Shown: positions 19,009-28,779, counted from the stretch's first letter. The stretch: 64,000 nucleotides of DNA from Hyphomicrobiales bacterium (GCA_900471485.1 UCEU01000007.1:62001-126000); one strand, 5' to 3'. Made by a program: numbers and translations. The notes: generated by a model from the letters alone, not told the origin.

Positions 19009-22000
19009 ATGGCGGGTGCCGAAAAGGGTGAGACCGAAGGTTTCATTGGCGGAACGCCTGGCTTCGTTCATCTGCGCGTACACTCGGCCTATTCGCTGCT
19101 CGAGGGCGCTCTGCCTCTGAAGAAGATCCTTTACAAGGCATCGGGCGACAGCCAGCCGGCTGTCGCCATTACCGATACGAACAATCTCTTCGTCGCCCTC
19201 GAATTCGCCCAGAAAGCGATGGACGAGGGGCTGCAGCCGATCATCGGCTGCCAGGTTTCCATAGACATGGAAGACGGCCTGGAGACAGAAAGACGTGGCG
19301 GCCAGCAGGCCCTCGTGAAGTTTCCCTCGCTCGTGCTGCTCTCGGCCACCGATACCGGTTATGAGCGTCTGGTGGATCTCGTCAGCCGCGCCTATCTGGG
19401 CGGCGAGGGAAGCGGCCATGGCGTTCACATCAGGGCGTCTTGGCTCGACGAGATCGGCACCGAAGGTTTGATCGCACTGACCGGCGCCTCGACCGGCCCG
19501 ATCGACATGGCCTTGCGGGATGGCAACCGGGCACAGGCCGAGGTGCGGCTTCTCGCGTTGAAGCAGCGCTTCGGAGATCGGCTCTATGTCGAACTTCAGC
19601 GCCAGGGCACCTACGACAAGCGTCATGAGCAGAAGGTCATCGGTCTTGCCTATGAGCACGACCTGCCGCTGGTGGCGACCAACGAAGCGTTCTTCCCGAC
19701 CCGCGACGATTACGATGCGCACGATGCGCTGATGGCCGTGGCGCATAACGCCATCGTCTCCGACGACAGCCGCTTCCGCCTGACGCCGGATCACTACCTG
19801 AAGAGCCGCGCCGAGATGGTGAAGCTCTTCGCCGATCTACCGGAGGCGCTCGACAACACCGTCGAGATCGCTCGCCGCTGCTCGTTCGTGCTGAAGACCC
19901 GCAAGCCGATCCTGCCGCGCTTCACCGGCGCCACGGATGACCCCGAGGTGGCCGAACGCGAGGAAGCGCTGGAGCTTCGCCGCCAGGCCGAAGAGGGGCT
20001 CGACATGCGCCTCGCAACGCTGGGGATGTCGGCGGGCTACGAGGAGAAGGATTACCGCGAGCGCCTGGAGTTCGAGCTCAGCGTCATCGAGCGCATGAAA
20101 TTCCCCGGCTACTTCCTGATCGTTGCCGACTTCATCAAGTGGGCGAAGCTGCAGGATATTCCCGTCGGTCCCGGCCGTGGCTCGGGTGCAGGCTCGCTGG
20201 TCGCCTATGCGCTGACGATCACCGACGTCGATCCGCTGCGCTTCTCTCTGCTCTTCGAACGCTTCCTAAACCCGGAACGCGTCTCGATGCCCGACTTCGA
20301 TATCGACTTCTGCCAGGATCGCCGCGAAGAGGTGATCCGTTACGTGCAGCGCAAGTACGGCCGCGAGCAGGTTGCGCAGATCATCACGTTCGGTTCGCTG
20401 CAGGCGCGCGCGGCTCTCCGCGACGTCGGCCGCGTGCTGGAAATGCCCTACGGCCAGGTCGACAAGATCTGCAAGCTGGTGCCGAACAACCCGGCCAATC
20501 CGACGCCGCTATCGAAGGCGATCGAGGAAGAGCCGAAGCTGCAGGAGGAGGCCGACAAGGAGCCCGTCGTCGCCCGCCTGCTCGATATCGCCCAGAAGAT
20601 CGAAGGGCTCTACCGCCACGCCTCGACGCACGCCGCCGGTATCGTCATCGGCGACCGCCCGCTGTCGAAACTGGTGCCGATGTACCGCGATCCTCGCTCA
20701 GACATGCCGGTCACCCAGTTCAACATGAAGTGGGTCGAGCAGGCAGGCCTCGTGAAGTTCGACTTTCTCGGCCTGAAGACACTGACGACGCTGAAGGTCG
20801 CCGTCGATTTCTGCAGGAAGCGCGGCATCGAGGTCGATCTGGCTTCCATCCCGCTTGACGACAAGCTGACCTACGAGATGCTGTCGCGCGGCGAAACCGT
20901 TGGCGTGTTCCAGGTGGAAAGTGCCGGCATGCGCAAGGCGCTGATCGGCATGCGGCCGGACTGCATCGAGGACATCATCGCGCTCGTGGCGCTTTATCGT
21001 CCGGGTCCGATGGAAAACATTCCGACCTACAATGCCCGCAAGCACGGCGACGAAGAGATCGAATCGATCCATCCGACCATCGATTATCTGCTGAAGGAAA
21101 CCCAGGGCGTTATCGTCTACCAGGAGCAGGTCATGCAGATCGCCCAGGTGCTCTCGGGCTATTCGCTCGGTGAAGCCGACCTGCTGCGCCGAGCCATGGG
21201 TAAGAAGATCAAGGCGGAGATGGACCAGCAGCGCGAGCGCTTCGTGGTCGGCGCCGTCAAGAACGGCGTGTCGAAGCCGCAGGCCGACAACATCTTCGAA
21301 CTGCTGGCGAAGTTCGCCAACTACGGCTTCAACAAGTCGCACGCCGCCGCCTACGCCATCGTCTCCTACCAGACCGCCTACATGAAGGCGCATTACCCGG
21401 TCGAGTTCCTCGCCGCCTCGATGACGCTCGATATGTCGAACACCGAAAAGGTCAACGACTTCCGCCAGGACGCCAAGCGCCTCGATATCGAGGTCATCGC
21501 GCCCTCGGTCCAGACCTCGTTCCGCCATTTCCAGACGGGCGAGAGCCGCATCTATTACGCATTGGCCGCGCTCAAGGGCGTTGGCGAATCGGCCGTCGAT
21601 CACATCGTCGAGGTTCGCGGCGACACGCCATTCGCCAGCCTCGAGGATTTCTGCCTGCGCATCGATCCCAAGCAGGTGAACCGCCGCGTGCTGGAAAGCC
21701 TGATCTTCGCCGGCGCCTTCGATTGCTTCAACCTCGATCGCGCCCAGCTATCGGCCGGCCTCGACCGCGTTCTCGGCTATGCCCAGCGTGCTCAGGAAAA
21801 CAAGCTGAGCGGCCAGTCCGATATCTTCGGCGGCGCGCTGTCGTCGGGGCCGGAAAAGATTTCACTGCCGACCTTTGCGCCATGGCTGCCCTCCGAGCGC
21901 CTGCTCAAGGAGTTCCAGGTCCTCGGCTTCTATCTGACGGCCCATCCGCTCGACAGTTATAGCAGCGTCTTGGAAAAGATGCGTGTCCAGACCTTTGGTG

Positions 22001-22509
22001 ATTTCGCGGCGGCGGTGAAGCAGGGCGCCACCAATGCGCGTCTGGCCGGCACGGTGATTTCCAAGCAGGAGCGCAAGACCCGCACCGGCAACAAGATGGG
22101 CATCATCGTCTTCTCAGACTCATCAGGCCAGTTCGAAGCAGTGCTCTTCTCGGAGATGCTCAATCAGTATCGCGACATGCTGGAATCGGGAAAATCCTTC
22201 GTCATCACGGCCACCGGCGAAGAGCGACCGGAGGGCATCGGCCTGCGCATCCAGACGATCCAGTCACTGGAGGAGAAGTCGCTACAGATGCAGAAATCGC
22301 TGCGAATCTACGTTCGTGATTCCGGCCCTCTACGTTCTGTAGCCGCTCACCTGAATGCCAAGGGCGACGGCCTCGTTTCCTTCATCGTCATAAAGGAGGA
22401 AGGCAAGCGCACGATCGAGGTGGAGCTGGCGCAGAAATACAGGATCACGCCCGAGATCGCCGCCGCCATGCGCGCGGCGCCCGGCGTCGTGGATGTCGAG
22501 CTGGTCTGA
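19009..22509 (+). CDS. dnaE: DNA polymerase III alpha subunit
   Basis: This 1166-residue protein is the replicative polymerase subunit. An N-terminal PHP domain starts with FVHLRVHSAYSLLEGALPL near residue 19. The C-family polymerase palm has the catalytic aspartates in MPDFDIDF (D429, D431, D433). Helix-hairpin-helix and OB-fold segments follow (GVISKQERKTRTGNKMGI... in the OB domain near 1015). Length matches DnaE1, not the shorter mutagenic DnaE2/ImuC. The ATG follows GGAAGGGAATGTC. It is transcribed alone, and the L,D-transpeptidase gene converges on it, ending 3 bp beyond. Confidence 0.98.
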   Translation: MAGAEKGETEGFIGGTPGFVHLRVHSAYSLLEGALPLKKILYKASGDSQPAVAITDTNNLFVALEFAQKAMDEGLQPIIGCQVSIDMEDGLETERRGGQQALVKFPSLVLLSATDTGYERLVDLVSRAYLGGEGSGHGVHIRASWLDEIGTEGLIALTGASTGPIDMALRDGNRAQAEVRLLALKQRFGDRLYVELQRQGTYDKRHEQKVIGLAYEHDLPLVATNEAFFPTRDDYDAHDALMAVAHNAIVSDDSRFRLTPDHYLKSRAEMVKLFADLPEALDNTVEIARRCSFVLKTRKPILPRFTGATDDPEVAEREEALELRRQAEEGLDMRLATLGMSAGYEEKDYRERLEFELSVIERMKFPGYFLIVADFIKWAKLQDIPVGPGRGSGAGSLVAYALTITDVDPLRFSLLFERFLNPERVSMPDFDIDFCQDRREEVIRYVQRKYGREQVAQIITFGSLQARAALRDVGRVLEMPYGQVDKICKLVPNNPANPTPLSKAIEEEPKLQEEADKEPVVARLLDIAQKIEGLYRHASTHAAGIVIGDRPLSKLVPMYRDPRSDMPVTQFNMKWVEQAGLVKFDFLGLKTLTTLKVAVDFCRKRGIEVDLASIPLDDKLTYEMLSRGETVGVFQVESAGMRKALIGMRPDCIEDIIALVALYRPGPMENIPTYNARKHGDEEIESIHPTIDYLLKETQGVIVYQEQVMQIAQVLSGYSLGEADLLRRAMGKKIKAEMDQQRERFVVGAVKNGVSKPQADNIFELLAKFANYGFNKSHAAAYAIVSYQTAYMKAHYPVEFLAASMTLDMSNTEKVNDFRQDAKRLDIEVIAPSVQTSFRHFQTGESRIYYALAALKGVGESAVDHIVEVRGDTPFASLEDFCLRIDPKQVNRRVLESLIFAGAFDCFNLDRAQLSAGLDRVLGYAQRAQENKLSGQSDIFGGALSSGPEKISLPTFAPWLPSERLLKEFQVLGFYLTAHPLDSYSSVLEKMRVQTFGDFAAAVKQGATNARLAGTVISKQERKTRTGNKMGIIVFSDSSGQFEAVLFSEMLNQYRDMLESGKSFVITATGEERPEGIGLRIQTIQSLEEKSLQMQKSLRIYVRDSGPLRSVAAHLNAKGDGLVSFIVIKEEGKRTIEVELAQKYRITPEIAAAMRAAPGVVDVELV

Positions 22510-22512
22510 GGA

Positions 22513-23748
22513 TCAGTTGCGCGTCAGCGTGATGAAATCGGTGCCCTTGCCGGTTTCCGGGCCAACGCCGGTATCGGTAATCGTCAATGTCGAGCCCGGC
22601 GTCAGCATCGCGTCGATCCGCTGTCGAGTCTCCTCGGGAATGTTTATCCGGCTAAGTGCGTTGGTGATCGGCGTGCCTGATATGATCGAACTCTCCTGGC
22701 TGCCGATACCGAGCCGCTTCATTGCCTGGCGCGACAGGTTCTGCGCCAGCGTCACGCCCAGCCATTCGGCCGAGCCGTCGGCATAGTTGACGCTGTGGGC
22801 TGTAAAGAAATGCGTGCCGAGCGCTAGGCTCGGATTGTCGATGGTGACGGGCGCTTCGAACACCGGGTTGAAACCCTGCCGCACCATGATCACGCCATTC
22901 GGCGGCTCGCCCTTGCCGGCGGCTTCGTAGACGGCCTTGATCAGATTGTCACTGACGAGTGATGTCCCGCTGCCTGGCGGCAGCGGGTGCTGCGCCTTGA
23001 AGTCGTTAATCGCCTGAACCGTCGCCGGCCCCAGATAGCCATCGGCGTTGCCGGTATAGAAGCCGAGCTCGCTGAGGTAGCTCTGGATATCGATGATAGC
23101 CTCACGCTGTGTGCGGCGAGTGATCAGCATGCGCACCGGCTGGTCGTTGTCGGGCTCGACGATCGGCTGCGTCTGCAGCCGGGGTATCGAGGCCTCGTTC
23201 ATCGCGACCTGCACCGGTTCCTGGCCGATCGCCGGACGAAGCTCGGCATCGGACAACAGCGGTGCGGAGACGGGCGCATGCGGGCTGAAAAGCGTCGGAT
23301 GCTCGATCGGAGCAGGAACGAGTTCTGCGTCGGTGATGACGACGGGAACGCTTATCTCGGTCATCTTGTAGAGCTGCTTGGCGAATGCCGCGGGCATGCG
23401 CACGCAACCATGCGACGCCGGATAGCGCGGCACGGAGTTCGATTCATGAAGTGCGATGCCCGACCAGGTCAGCCGCTGCATGAACGGCATGGGGGCCGCC
23501 GAATAGAGATTGGATTCGTGATACTTCTGCTTCTCGATCACCGAGAAGATGCCGCTCGGCGTCGTATGGCCGGATTTTCCCGTCGACACCTTCGAGGTCG
23601 CAACCACCTCCGCGCCGTCATAGACGACCAGCGATTGCTTGTCCTTGGAGACGAAGATCTGCAGGGCGCGGGCATCCGCGGCGAGGGCAGGGTGCACGAG
23701 TGCGGTGGCCGACAGCAAGCCGAGGCCGAAGACGAGACGCGAGAACAT
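22513..23748 (-). CDS. L,D-transpeptidase with peptidoglycan-binding domain
   Basis: This 411-residue exported enzyme of the YkuD family forms or exchanges L,D-crosslinks in peptidoglycan or attaches proteins to it. It has a signal peptide (to about residue 24). A YkuD domain follows, with HESNSVPRYPASHGCVRMP holding the catalytic Cys (C115) and His. A C-terminal peptidoglycan-binding type 1 repeat contains LSELGFYTGNADGYLGPATV. GGTGG five bases ahead favours ATG at 23748 over an in-frame GTG at 23757. It is convergent with dnaE and belongs to a family expanded in Rhizobiales, which rely on L,D-crosslinks during polar growth. Confidence 0.9.
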   Translation of the reverse strand: MFSRLVFGLGLLSATALVHPALAADARALQIFVSKDKQSLVVYDGAEVVATSKVSTGKSGHTTPSGIFSVIEKQKYHESNLYSAAPMPFMQRLTWSGIALHESNSVPRYPASHGCVRMPAAFAKQLYKMTEISVPVVITDAELVPAPIEHPTLFSPHAPVSAPLLSDAELRPAIGQEPVQVAMNEASIPRLQTQPIVEPDNDQPVRMLITRRTQREAIIDIQSYLSELGFYTGNADGYLGPATVQAINDFKAQHPLPPGSGTSLVSDNLIKAVYEAAGKGEPPNGVIMVRQGFNPVFEAPVTIDNPSLALGTHFFTAHSVNYADGSAEWLGVTLAQNLSRQAMKRLGIGSQESSIISGTPITNALSRINIPEETRQRIDAMLTPGSTLTITDTGVGPETGKGTDFITLTRN

Positions 23749-23839
23749 TTTAGCCACCAGAAACGCAATACCAGAAGGCCAGCCTAGTGCGCGAAGTTTA
23801 AGGAAAACTTGAAATGCGGGGAGGAGCCAGGCTCACATA

Positions 23840-25129
23840 TCAGTGATCGCGCTTGCCCCCGAAGGTATAGCCGGTCTGCACCGTGCCCTTGCCGAACTTG
23901 TCCCGCAGCTTGTCCATCGCCGCTTCCGCCGCCGCACGCCTTCCGGATTGCACGTCAATCAGATCTGGCGGATCGGCCCGCGCCGGATCGCAGAGATCCG
24001 TGACGCCGATGCCGATCAGCCGGAATTTCGTCCCGTCCGTCTCGCGCTCGAGCAGGTCGAGGCCGGTGCGGAAAATCCTGTCGGCGAGTTGCGTCGGATC
24101 CTCCAGCTTCCTGTTGCGGGTGCGGGTTTTGAAGTCCGCGCTTTTCATCTTCAGTACGACGGTATGCCCGGCAATCTCATCCTTCTTCAGCTTCCAGGAG
24201 ACCTTTTCCGAGAGATTGCGAAGGATCGGCACGAGATCGTCATAGCGGCTGATATCGTCGAAGAAGGTGGTTTCCGCCGAGACGCTCTTCGCCGCTTCGT
24301 TCAGGTGCACTTCCCGGTCGTCGATCCCGCGCGACAGGCGCGCCAGCCGCTGGCCCATGCTGCCGTATCGGCGCATCAGGTCCGTTTCCTCCATCGTCTG
24401 GAGTTGCCCGATGGTGCGGATGCCGTCGGCTTCGAGCGTTGCCGCAAACGCCTTGCCCACGCCCCAGATCGTTGTCACCGGCCGGGGAGCAAGAAACGAA
24501 ACCGCTTCCTCCTGCCCGATGACCGAGAAGCCGCGCGGCTTCTGGAGGTCCGAGGCGACCTTGGCGAGGAACTTGCAATAGGAAAGCCCGACGGAGACGG
24601 TGATCCCAAGTTCCTTCTCCACCCGTCGCGCGAACTTGGCGAGCGTCCGCGCCGGTGGATCGTTGTGCAGCCGGGTGGTCCCCTCGAGTTCGAGAAAGGC
24701 CTCGTCGATCGACAGCGGCTGGACCAGTGGCGTCAGCTCCTGCATCAGCGCCCGCACCTCGCGCCCGACCTTGGCGTATTTCTCCATGTTGGGACTGATC
24801 ACCACCGCCTGCGGGCAGGCCTCCAGCGCCTTGAACATCGGCATCGCCGAGCGTACGCCGTGGATGCGGGCGATATAGCAGGCGGTCGAGACAACCCCGC
24901 GCTTGCCGCCGCCGATGATAACAGGCTTGTCAGCGAGCTCCGGGTTGTCACGTTTCTCCACCGAAGCATAGAAGGCGTCGCAATCGATATGCGCCAGCGT
25001 CAGCTCGTAGAGCTCCTTGTGTCTCACCAGGCGCGGGCTGCCGCAGGCGGCGCAGCGACGCGTCTCCGCCTTCTGCTCGGCAAGGCAGTCGCGACAGAAG
25101 CCGGGCGTCTTGTCAGGTGAGGCGATCAT
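23840..25129 (-). CDS. dinB: DNA polymerase IV with N-terminal zinc-finger-like extension
   Basis: This 429-residue Y-family translesion polymerase has catalytic residues at D49 ([14 protein letters not shown]) and D142-E143 ([12 protein letters not shown]). The typical [14 protein letters not shown] and [21 protein letters not shown] (helix-hairpin-helix) follow. Before the polymerase fold there is an extra ~40-residue segment with two CxxC pairs (C12/C15 and C26/C29), resembling a zinc ribbon. The remainder matches normal DinB, including the little-finger domain. No LexA-type operator was recognised upstream. The 99 bp beyond its start hold no gene. Confidence 0.93.
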   Translation of the reverse strand: MIASPDKTPGFCRDCLAEQKAETRRCAACGSPRLVRHKELYELTLAHIDCDAFYASVEKRDNPELADKPVIIGGGKRGVVSTACYIARIHGVRSAMPMFKALEACPQAVVISPNMEKYAKVGREVRALMQELTPLVQPLSIDEAFLELEGTTRLHNDPPARTLAKFARRVEKELGITVSVGLSYCKFLAKVASDLQKPRGFSVIGQEEAVSFLAPRPVTTIWGVGKAFAATLEADGIRTIGQLQTMEETDLMRRYGSMGQRLARLSRGIDDREVHLNEAAKSVSAETTFFDDISRYDDLVPILRNLSEKVSWKLKKDEIAGHTVVLKMKSADFKTRTRNRKLEDPTQLADRIFRTGLDLLERETDGTKFRLIGIGVTDLCDPARADPPDLIDVQSGRRAAAEAAMDKLRDKFGKGTVQTGYTFGGKRDH

Positions 25130-25228
25130 CGTGAGAACAAATATTGAACATCGCGACCATACGCCCTAAATTCGCGAGTCTCAAGGCTGGATGCGAATGG
25201 CCGAGACATATCCCCGGCGCAGTGTGCG

Positions 25229-25888
25229 TCAGGTCCGGAGCGTCACGGCAAAGTGCTCGCGCAACAATGCCTCGGCATGGGTCCAATCGGATGCCGGCTT
25301 TATGGCACCGGCCGGAGGCGGAGCAAAAGGCTTGAAGTCGGCATTGGCAATCAGGTTGAGCAACAGGCATTCCGGCACATGATCGGCCACCGAAAGGAGA
25401 TTGCGTTGTATATCGTCGATAAACGCGACGGGCAGGCCTCTCCGGGCATGCAGCCTGGCGACGATCGGACCCTTGGGCTCTTCCGACGCGATCATGTCGA
25501 AGTGCAGGTCGAAACGGTCGAGAAGCTTGCGGCGCACGCCCTGATGGCGCGGCGGCATGGCCGTCAGGAACACGATATCGGCATCTGCAGACAGGGCGTG
25601 CAATGTCTCGACCGCACGCTCCGCCGGCTTCTGCCAGAGGTCCTGCGTCTCGAAGAACAGGTCATGAAAGACCTTGAACTGCTCCCTGTCCATCTCGGAG
25701 CCGTCGTGTCGGGACACGATGTTGCCGTGCAGGCGGAAGGAGCGAGGCAGCAGGTCGTATTCATGCGAGCGCAGGAAGTCGGTGAGCGGCGTCAGGAACT
25801 CCAGCACCACCTCGTCGATATCGCAGACGATCAGCGGCCGGTCGCCAAGACGAATCTGGCTGGGATCGGTCGCCACGTCCACGCTCAA
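25229..25888 (-). CDS. HAD-like hydrolase family protein
   Basis: This 219-residue protein has an N-terminal VCDIDEVVLEF, matching the DxD nucleophile motif of the HAD superfamily. FLTAMPPRHQGVRRKLL follows as a probable motif II threonine, and LPVAFIDDIQRNL is a probable acidic motif IV. The substrate is unknown. The start is probably TTG, since its first codon overlaps the stop of the DUF3572 gene (TTGA), implying translational coupling. A slightly later GTG is possible. Confidence 0.7.
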   Translation of the reverse strand: MSVDVATDPSQIRLGDRPLIVCDIDEVVLEFLTPLTDFLRSHEYDLLPRSFRLHGNIVSRHDGSEMDREQFKVFHDLFFETQDLWQKPAERAVETLHALSADADIVFLTAMPPRHQGVRRKLLDRFDLHFDMIASEEPKGPIVARLHARRGLPVAFIDDIQRNLLSVADHVPECLLLNLIANADFKPFAPPPAGAIKPASDWTHAEALLREHFAVTLRT

Positions 25889-26193
25889 TACTCCCCGGAA
25901 CCGAGGCCCGGCGGCGAAAAATGCAGCCAGGCGGCGTTCAGCGTCTCCGGCGGGGTGCCGGTCGCTTCGCAGAAGGCAAGCGCCGTCGGCTCATGGTTCA
26001 TGAGGAAATCCATCATCCCGGAGAGAAAGCCCGGATCGTTGAAGGCGTTGCGCACCTGCGCGGGCTCGACACCCGTCAATGCCAGGAAACGTCCGAACAG
26101 GTCTGGATCGTTTGCGAGCCAGCCGAGAACGGCGATGGCTGTTTGCTGCGGGTCGGCAGCGTTCACCTTGGAGGTCTTGAAGTTGCTTTGCAT
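25885..26193 (-). CDS. DUF3572 family protein
   Basis: This 102-residue helical protein of unknown function contains the family-typical DPQQTAIAVLGWLANDPDLFGRFLALTG and ALAFCEATGTPPETLNAAW. The family is restricted to alphaproteobacteria and is generally found upstream and divergent from divK, as here. It shares a 4-base overlap with the HAD-like gene downstream. Confidence 0.85.
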   Translation of the reverse strand: MQSNFKTSKVNAADPQQTAIAVLGWLANDPDLFGRFLALTGVEPAQVRNAFNDPGFLSGMMDFLMNHEPTALAFCEATGTPPETLNAAWLHFSPPGLGSGEY

Positions 26194-26227
26194 TTCTCGG
26201 CGTAATTTACCTATTTTTCAACTAAAT

Positions 26228-26250
26228 ACCGATAGTTTGCCACGATCGGT
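26228..26250. repeat. Inverted repeat between DUF3572 and divK
   Basis: ACCGAT (26228-26233) and ATCGGT (26245-26250) are separated by 11 bases in the divergent promoter region. It could be an operator for either gene. No full CtrA box (TTAA-N7-TTAA) was found here. Confidence 0.3.
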
Positions 26251-26325
26251 TTCTTCGAGCCGTGCCTTCGCGTGCTTTCTTTCGGGCGGTGGAGCGGTTG
26301 CCAGAACGGACTTAGGACGCGTGTC

Positions 26326-26697
26326 ATGCCCAAGCAGGTGATGATTGTAGAAGATAACGAGCTGAACATGAAGCTCTTTCGCGACCTGATCGAGGCGTCC
26401 GGCTACACCACGATCCAGACGCGCAACGGTATGGAAGCGCTTGACCTGGCGCGCAAGCATCGGCCGGATCTGATCCTCATGGACATTCAGCTCCCCGAGG
26501 TTTCCGGGCTCGAAGTGACCAAATGGCTCAAGGAAGACGACGAGTTGCACGTCATTCCCGTGATTGCCGTTACAGCCTTTGCAATGAAGGGCGACGAGGA
26601 GCGCATCCGCCAGGGTGGATGCGAGGCCTATGTCTCCAAGCCGATTTCGGTTCCGAAGTTCATCGAGACGATCAAGACCTATCTGGGCGATGCCTGA
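26326..26697 (+). CDS. divK: Single-domain response regulator DivK
   Basis: This 123-residue protein is a lone receiver domain. DivK carries the cell-cycle phosphosignal between the histidine kinases PleC/DivJ and CckA, controlling CtrA activity and polar development. The acidic pocket is E9-D10, the phospho-acceptor is D53 ([13 protein letters not shown]), the conserved Thr is in [11 protein letters not shown], and the Lys is in YVSKPIS. The sequence is nearly canonical for Rhizobiaceae DivK. The frame is open from 26272, but ATG 26326 gives the known N-terminus [15 protein letters not shown]. It is followed by pleD after 18 bp. Confidence 0.96.
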   Translation: MPKQVMIVEDNELNMKLFRDLIEASGYTTIQTRNGMEALDLARKHRPDLILMDIQLPEVSGLEVTKWLKEDDELHVIPVIAVTAFAMKGDEERIRQGGCEAYVSKPISVPKFIETIKTYLGDA

Positions 26698-26715
26698 CGC
26701 ATCGGAAAGAAGCCA

Positions 26716-28086
26716 ATGACCGCGCGAATTCTGGTGGTTGACGATATCCCGGCCAATGTGAAGCTGCTCGAAGCGCGGCTGGTGGCCGAGTATTTCGACG
26801 TTCTGACGGCCGCCGACGGCTATCAGGCGCTGGCGATTTGCGAAAAGAACCAGGTCGATCTCGTCCTGCTCGACATCATGATGCCCGGCATGGATGGCTT
26901 CGAGGTGTGCGAGCGCCTGAAGGCCAACCCGAAGACCGCGCATATTCCGGTGGTGATGGTCACCGCGCTCGACCAGCCCACCGATCGCGTCCACGGCCTC
27001 CGCGTCGGAGCCGACGATTTTCTCACCAAGCCGGTCAACGACCTGCAGCTGATCTCGCGGGTAAAGAGCCTGCTTCGCCTGAAGACGTTGAGCGACGAAC
27101 TGCGCATCCGCGCCGAGACCGCCCAGACCATGGGCATCGACGAACTGTTGCGCACGAGCGAGGGCCGCGGAGAGGATGCCGGGCAGATCCTGCTGGTGGA
27201 TGGGCGCGCCAACTCGCAGGAGCGTATCGTCAAGGCGCTGAAGCCGATTGCCGACGTGTCCGCCATCTCGGACCCGCAGGCGGCGATTTTCGAAGCCTCG
27301 GAGAATCCTTTCGAGCTGGTGATCGTCAATGCCAACTTCGAGGACTATGATCCGCTCCGGCTATGCTCGCAGCTTCGCTCGCTGGAGCGTACTCGCTTCC
27401 TGCCGATCCTGATCATTACGGAGCAGGGCGATGACAGCATGGTCATCCGTGCGCTCGAACTCGGCGTCAACGACTACATCGTCCGTCCGGTCGACCCCAA
27501 CGAACTGGTGGCCCGCAGCCTCACCCAGATGCGCCGCAAGCGCTACAACGATCGCCTGCGCGCCAGCGTCAAGGAAACGATCGAGCTTGCGGTCACGGAC
27601 CCGCTGACAGGCCTCAGCAACCGGCGTTATCTCGACAACCACCTGAGCACACTGTTCAACCGCTCCATGGCCCGCGGCCGGCCTCTCTCGGTGCTGATGA
27701 CCGATATCGACCGCTTCAAGCAGGTGAACGACACCTACGGCCATGATGCGGGCGACGATGTGCTTCGCGAATTTGCAAGCCGTATCCGCTCGACGGTACG
27801 TGGCGCCGATCTCGCCTGCCGCTATGGCGGTGAAGAGTTCGTGGTGGTCATGCCCGATACCTCGCCGGAGGTGGCCGCCGCCGTTGCGGAGAGACTTCGG
27901 GCCGCCGTGGAAACGACGCCCTTCGTGCTCAAGCCCTCGGGCGAAGAGCTGCACGTGACCGCATCCTTCGGTATCTCCTCGCGGATCGCCTCGGTGATCA
28001 CGCCAGGTCAGCTGATGAAGCAGGCCGATCTTGCGCTTTACGAAGCCAAGAATGGCGGCCGCAACCGGGTCGTCGCCGCCGCCTGA
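26716..28086 (+). CDS. pleD: Response regulator / diguanylate cyclase PleD
   Basis: This 456-residue protein makes cyclic di-GMP when phosphorylated and drives polar development. The domains are a receiver (residues ~1-120, phospho-acceptor D53 in LLDIMMPGMDG), a second degenerate receiver (~155-275), and a C-terminal GGDEF domain (~290-455). The active-site loop is GGEEF, and the inhibitory RxxD site is present five residues before it (RGADLACRYGGEEF), so product inhibition is expected. It forms an operon with divK, as in other Rhizobiales. Confidence 0.97.
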   Translation: MTARILVVDDIPANVKLLEARLVAEYFDVLTAADGYQALAICEKNQVDLVLLDIMMPGMDGFEVCERLKANPKTAHIPVVMVTALDQPTDRVHGLRVGADDFLTKPVNDLQLISRVKSLLRLKTLSDELRIRAETAQTMGIDELLRTSEGRGEDAGQILLVDGRANSQERIVKALKPIADVSAISDPQAAIFEASENPFELVIVNANFEDYDPLRLCSQLRSLERTRFLPILIITEQGDDSMVIRALELGVNDYIVRPVDPNELVARSLTQMRRKRYNDRLRASVKETIELAVTDPLTGLSNRRYLDNHLSTLFNRSMARGRPLSVLMTDIDRFKQVNDTYGHDAGDDVLREFASRIRSTVRGADLACRYGGEEFVVVMPDTSPEVAAAVAERLRAAVETTPFVLKPSGEELHVTASFGISSRIASVITPGQLMKQADLALYEAKNGGRNRVVAAA

Positions 28087-28544
28087 GCGGCAGAATCCGA
28101 GCCAATCCACAGGATTTCGGTTGCGACCTAGGGTTTCAATGGGGCGAGGGAAGTCGCATTCCCTCCAAGTAGCGGCAAATCAAATCCGGTTGGCTGCGCG
28201 CGCCCCACAGCGCGCACCAAAGCATTTCTCGCCGCAGCTACGATAAATCGTGAGATGCAATCATCTTTTCGCCGCCTGCAACGATGCGCGCGCTCCGCTA
28301 AAGCTTCGCCGGGTGCGGAGATGACGAAAATATTATTGAGGTTTATTTGATGCGGCTACGGCCGCGTGTGTACTATTCTTAGCCATATGGATGACATTGG
28401 CGCCAAAAAGGCGTGTCAAAATTGTACTTTTAACCATGAAATCAAGCTGATAATTCTCACCCTTAAGAATTTGTTGATTTTCTTTCTATTTTGCGCAAAT
28501 TATCGGCTCAGACGAAAAGAATACTTCGTCGCGGAATTCCGATA
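28087..28544. other. Intergenic region after pleD without recognised gene
   Basis: These ~460 bases contain short GC-rich inverted repeats (GCGCGCGCCCCACAGCGCGC near 28194-28214) and an AT-rich part (28320-28540). Short plus-strand frames across 28366-28787 run through the hairpins and terminator of the RNA candidate and lack ribosome-binding sites, so I call no protein gene. Confidence 0.5.
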
Positions 28545-28697
28545 CCCCATGATGCTCAGGTCCGCCGCATCTCCTGGGTCGTGGGGTCGGTCGGCTGGTA
28601 CGCAACATCAGCGGTTCCTCGTGCCGCGTTGCATGCTGGCCGACCCCCTTTAAAGAAACGCCGCCTGTCCGTTGATCCGGGCAGGCGGCGTTTTTGT
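28545..28697 (+). ncRNA. Probable small trans-acting RNA between pleD and rpmG (alpha-r9-like)
   Basis: The segment can fold into a long stem: GGGGTCGG (28583-28590) pairs perfectly with CCGACCCC (28640-28647), and an inner GCAAC (28602-28606) pairs with GTTGC (28628-28632). It is immediately followed by a strong intrinsic terminator (28658-28695). The length (~150 bases), strand and location between pleD and rpmG fit, from memory, the alpha-r9/Smr9C family of Rhizobiales small RNAs; I could not verify this by search. The 5' end is approximate, and no convincing promoter was recognised. The target is unknown. Confidence 0.5.
28656..28697 (+). terminator. Rho-independent terminator of the small RNA
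   Basis: ACGCCGCCTG (28658-28667) pairs with CAGGCGGCGT (28682-28691), followed by TTTTTG. The 10-bp GC-rich stem and T-run make this one of the clearest terminators in the window. Confidence 0.8.
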
Positions 28698-28725
28698 TTG
28701 CGCTTGGTCACCCGGCATTCGGGCA

Positions 28726-28760
28726 TAAAAAAAGCGCGCAGCCATATGGCGCGCGCTTTT
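28726..28760 (-). terminator. Rho-independent terminator of rpmG
   Basis: AAAGCGCGC (28731-28739) pairs with GCGCGCTTT (28751-28759). On the minus strand the stem ends in seven T. It lies ~20 bases after the rpmG stop and faces the small-RNA terminator. Confidence 0.75.
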
Positions 28761-28779
28761 GAAATCCAGAGATCAAGAA

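Noticed and set aside
24600..25129. A LexA-type operator controlling dinB
   Set aside because: No GTTC-N7-GTTC direct repeat (the alphaproteobacterial SOS box) is seen in the short upstream region.
26194..26325. A CtrA box upstream of divK
   Set aside because: The region has TTTACC-like fragments but no TTAA-N7-TTAA spacing; only a plain inverted repeat is supported.
28366..28653. A 95-codon plus-strand frame between pleD and rpmG
   Set aside because: It runs into the stems of the small-RNA candidate, has no ribosome-binding site and has non-protein-like composition.
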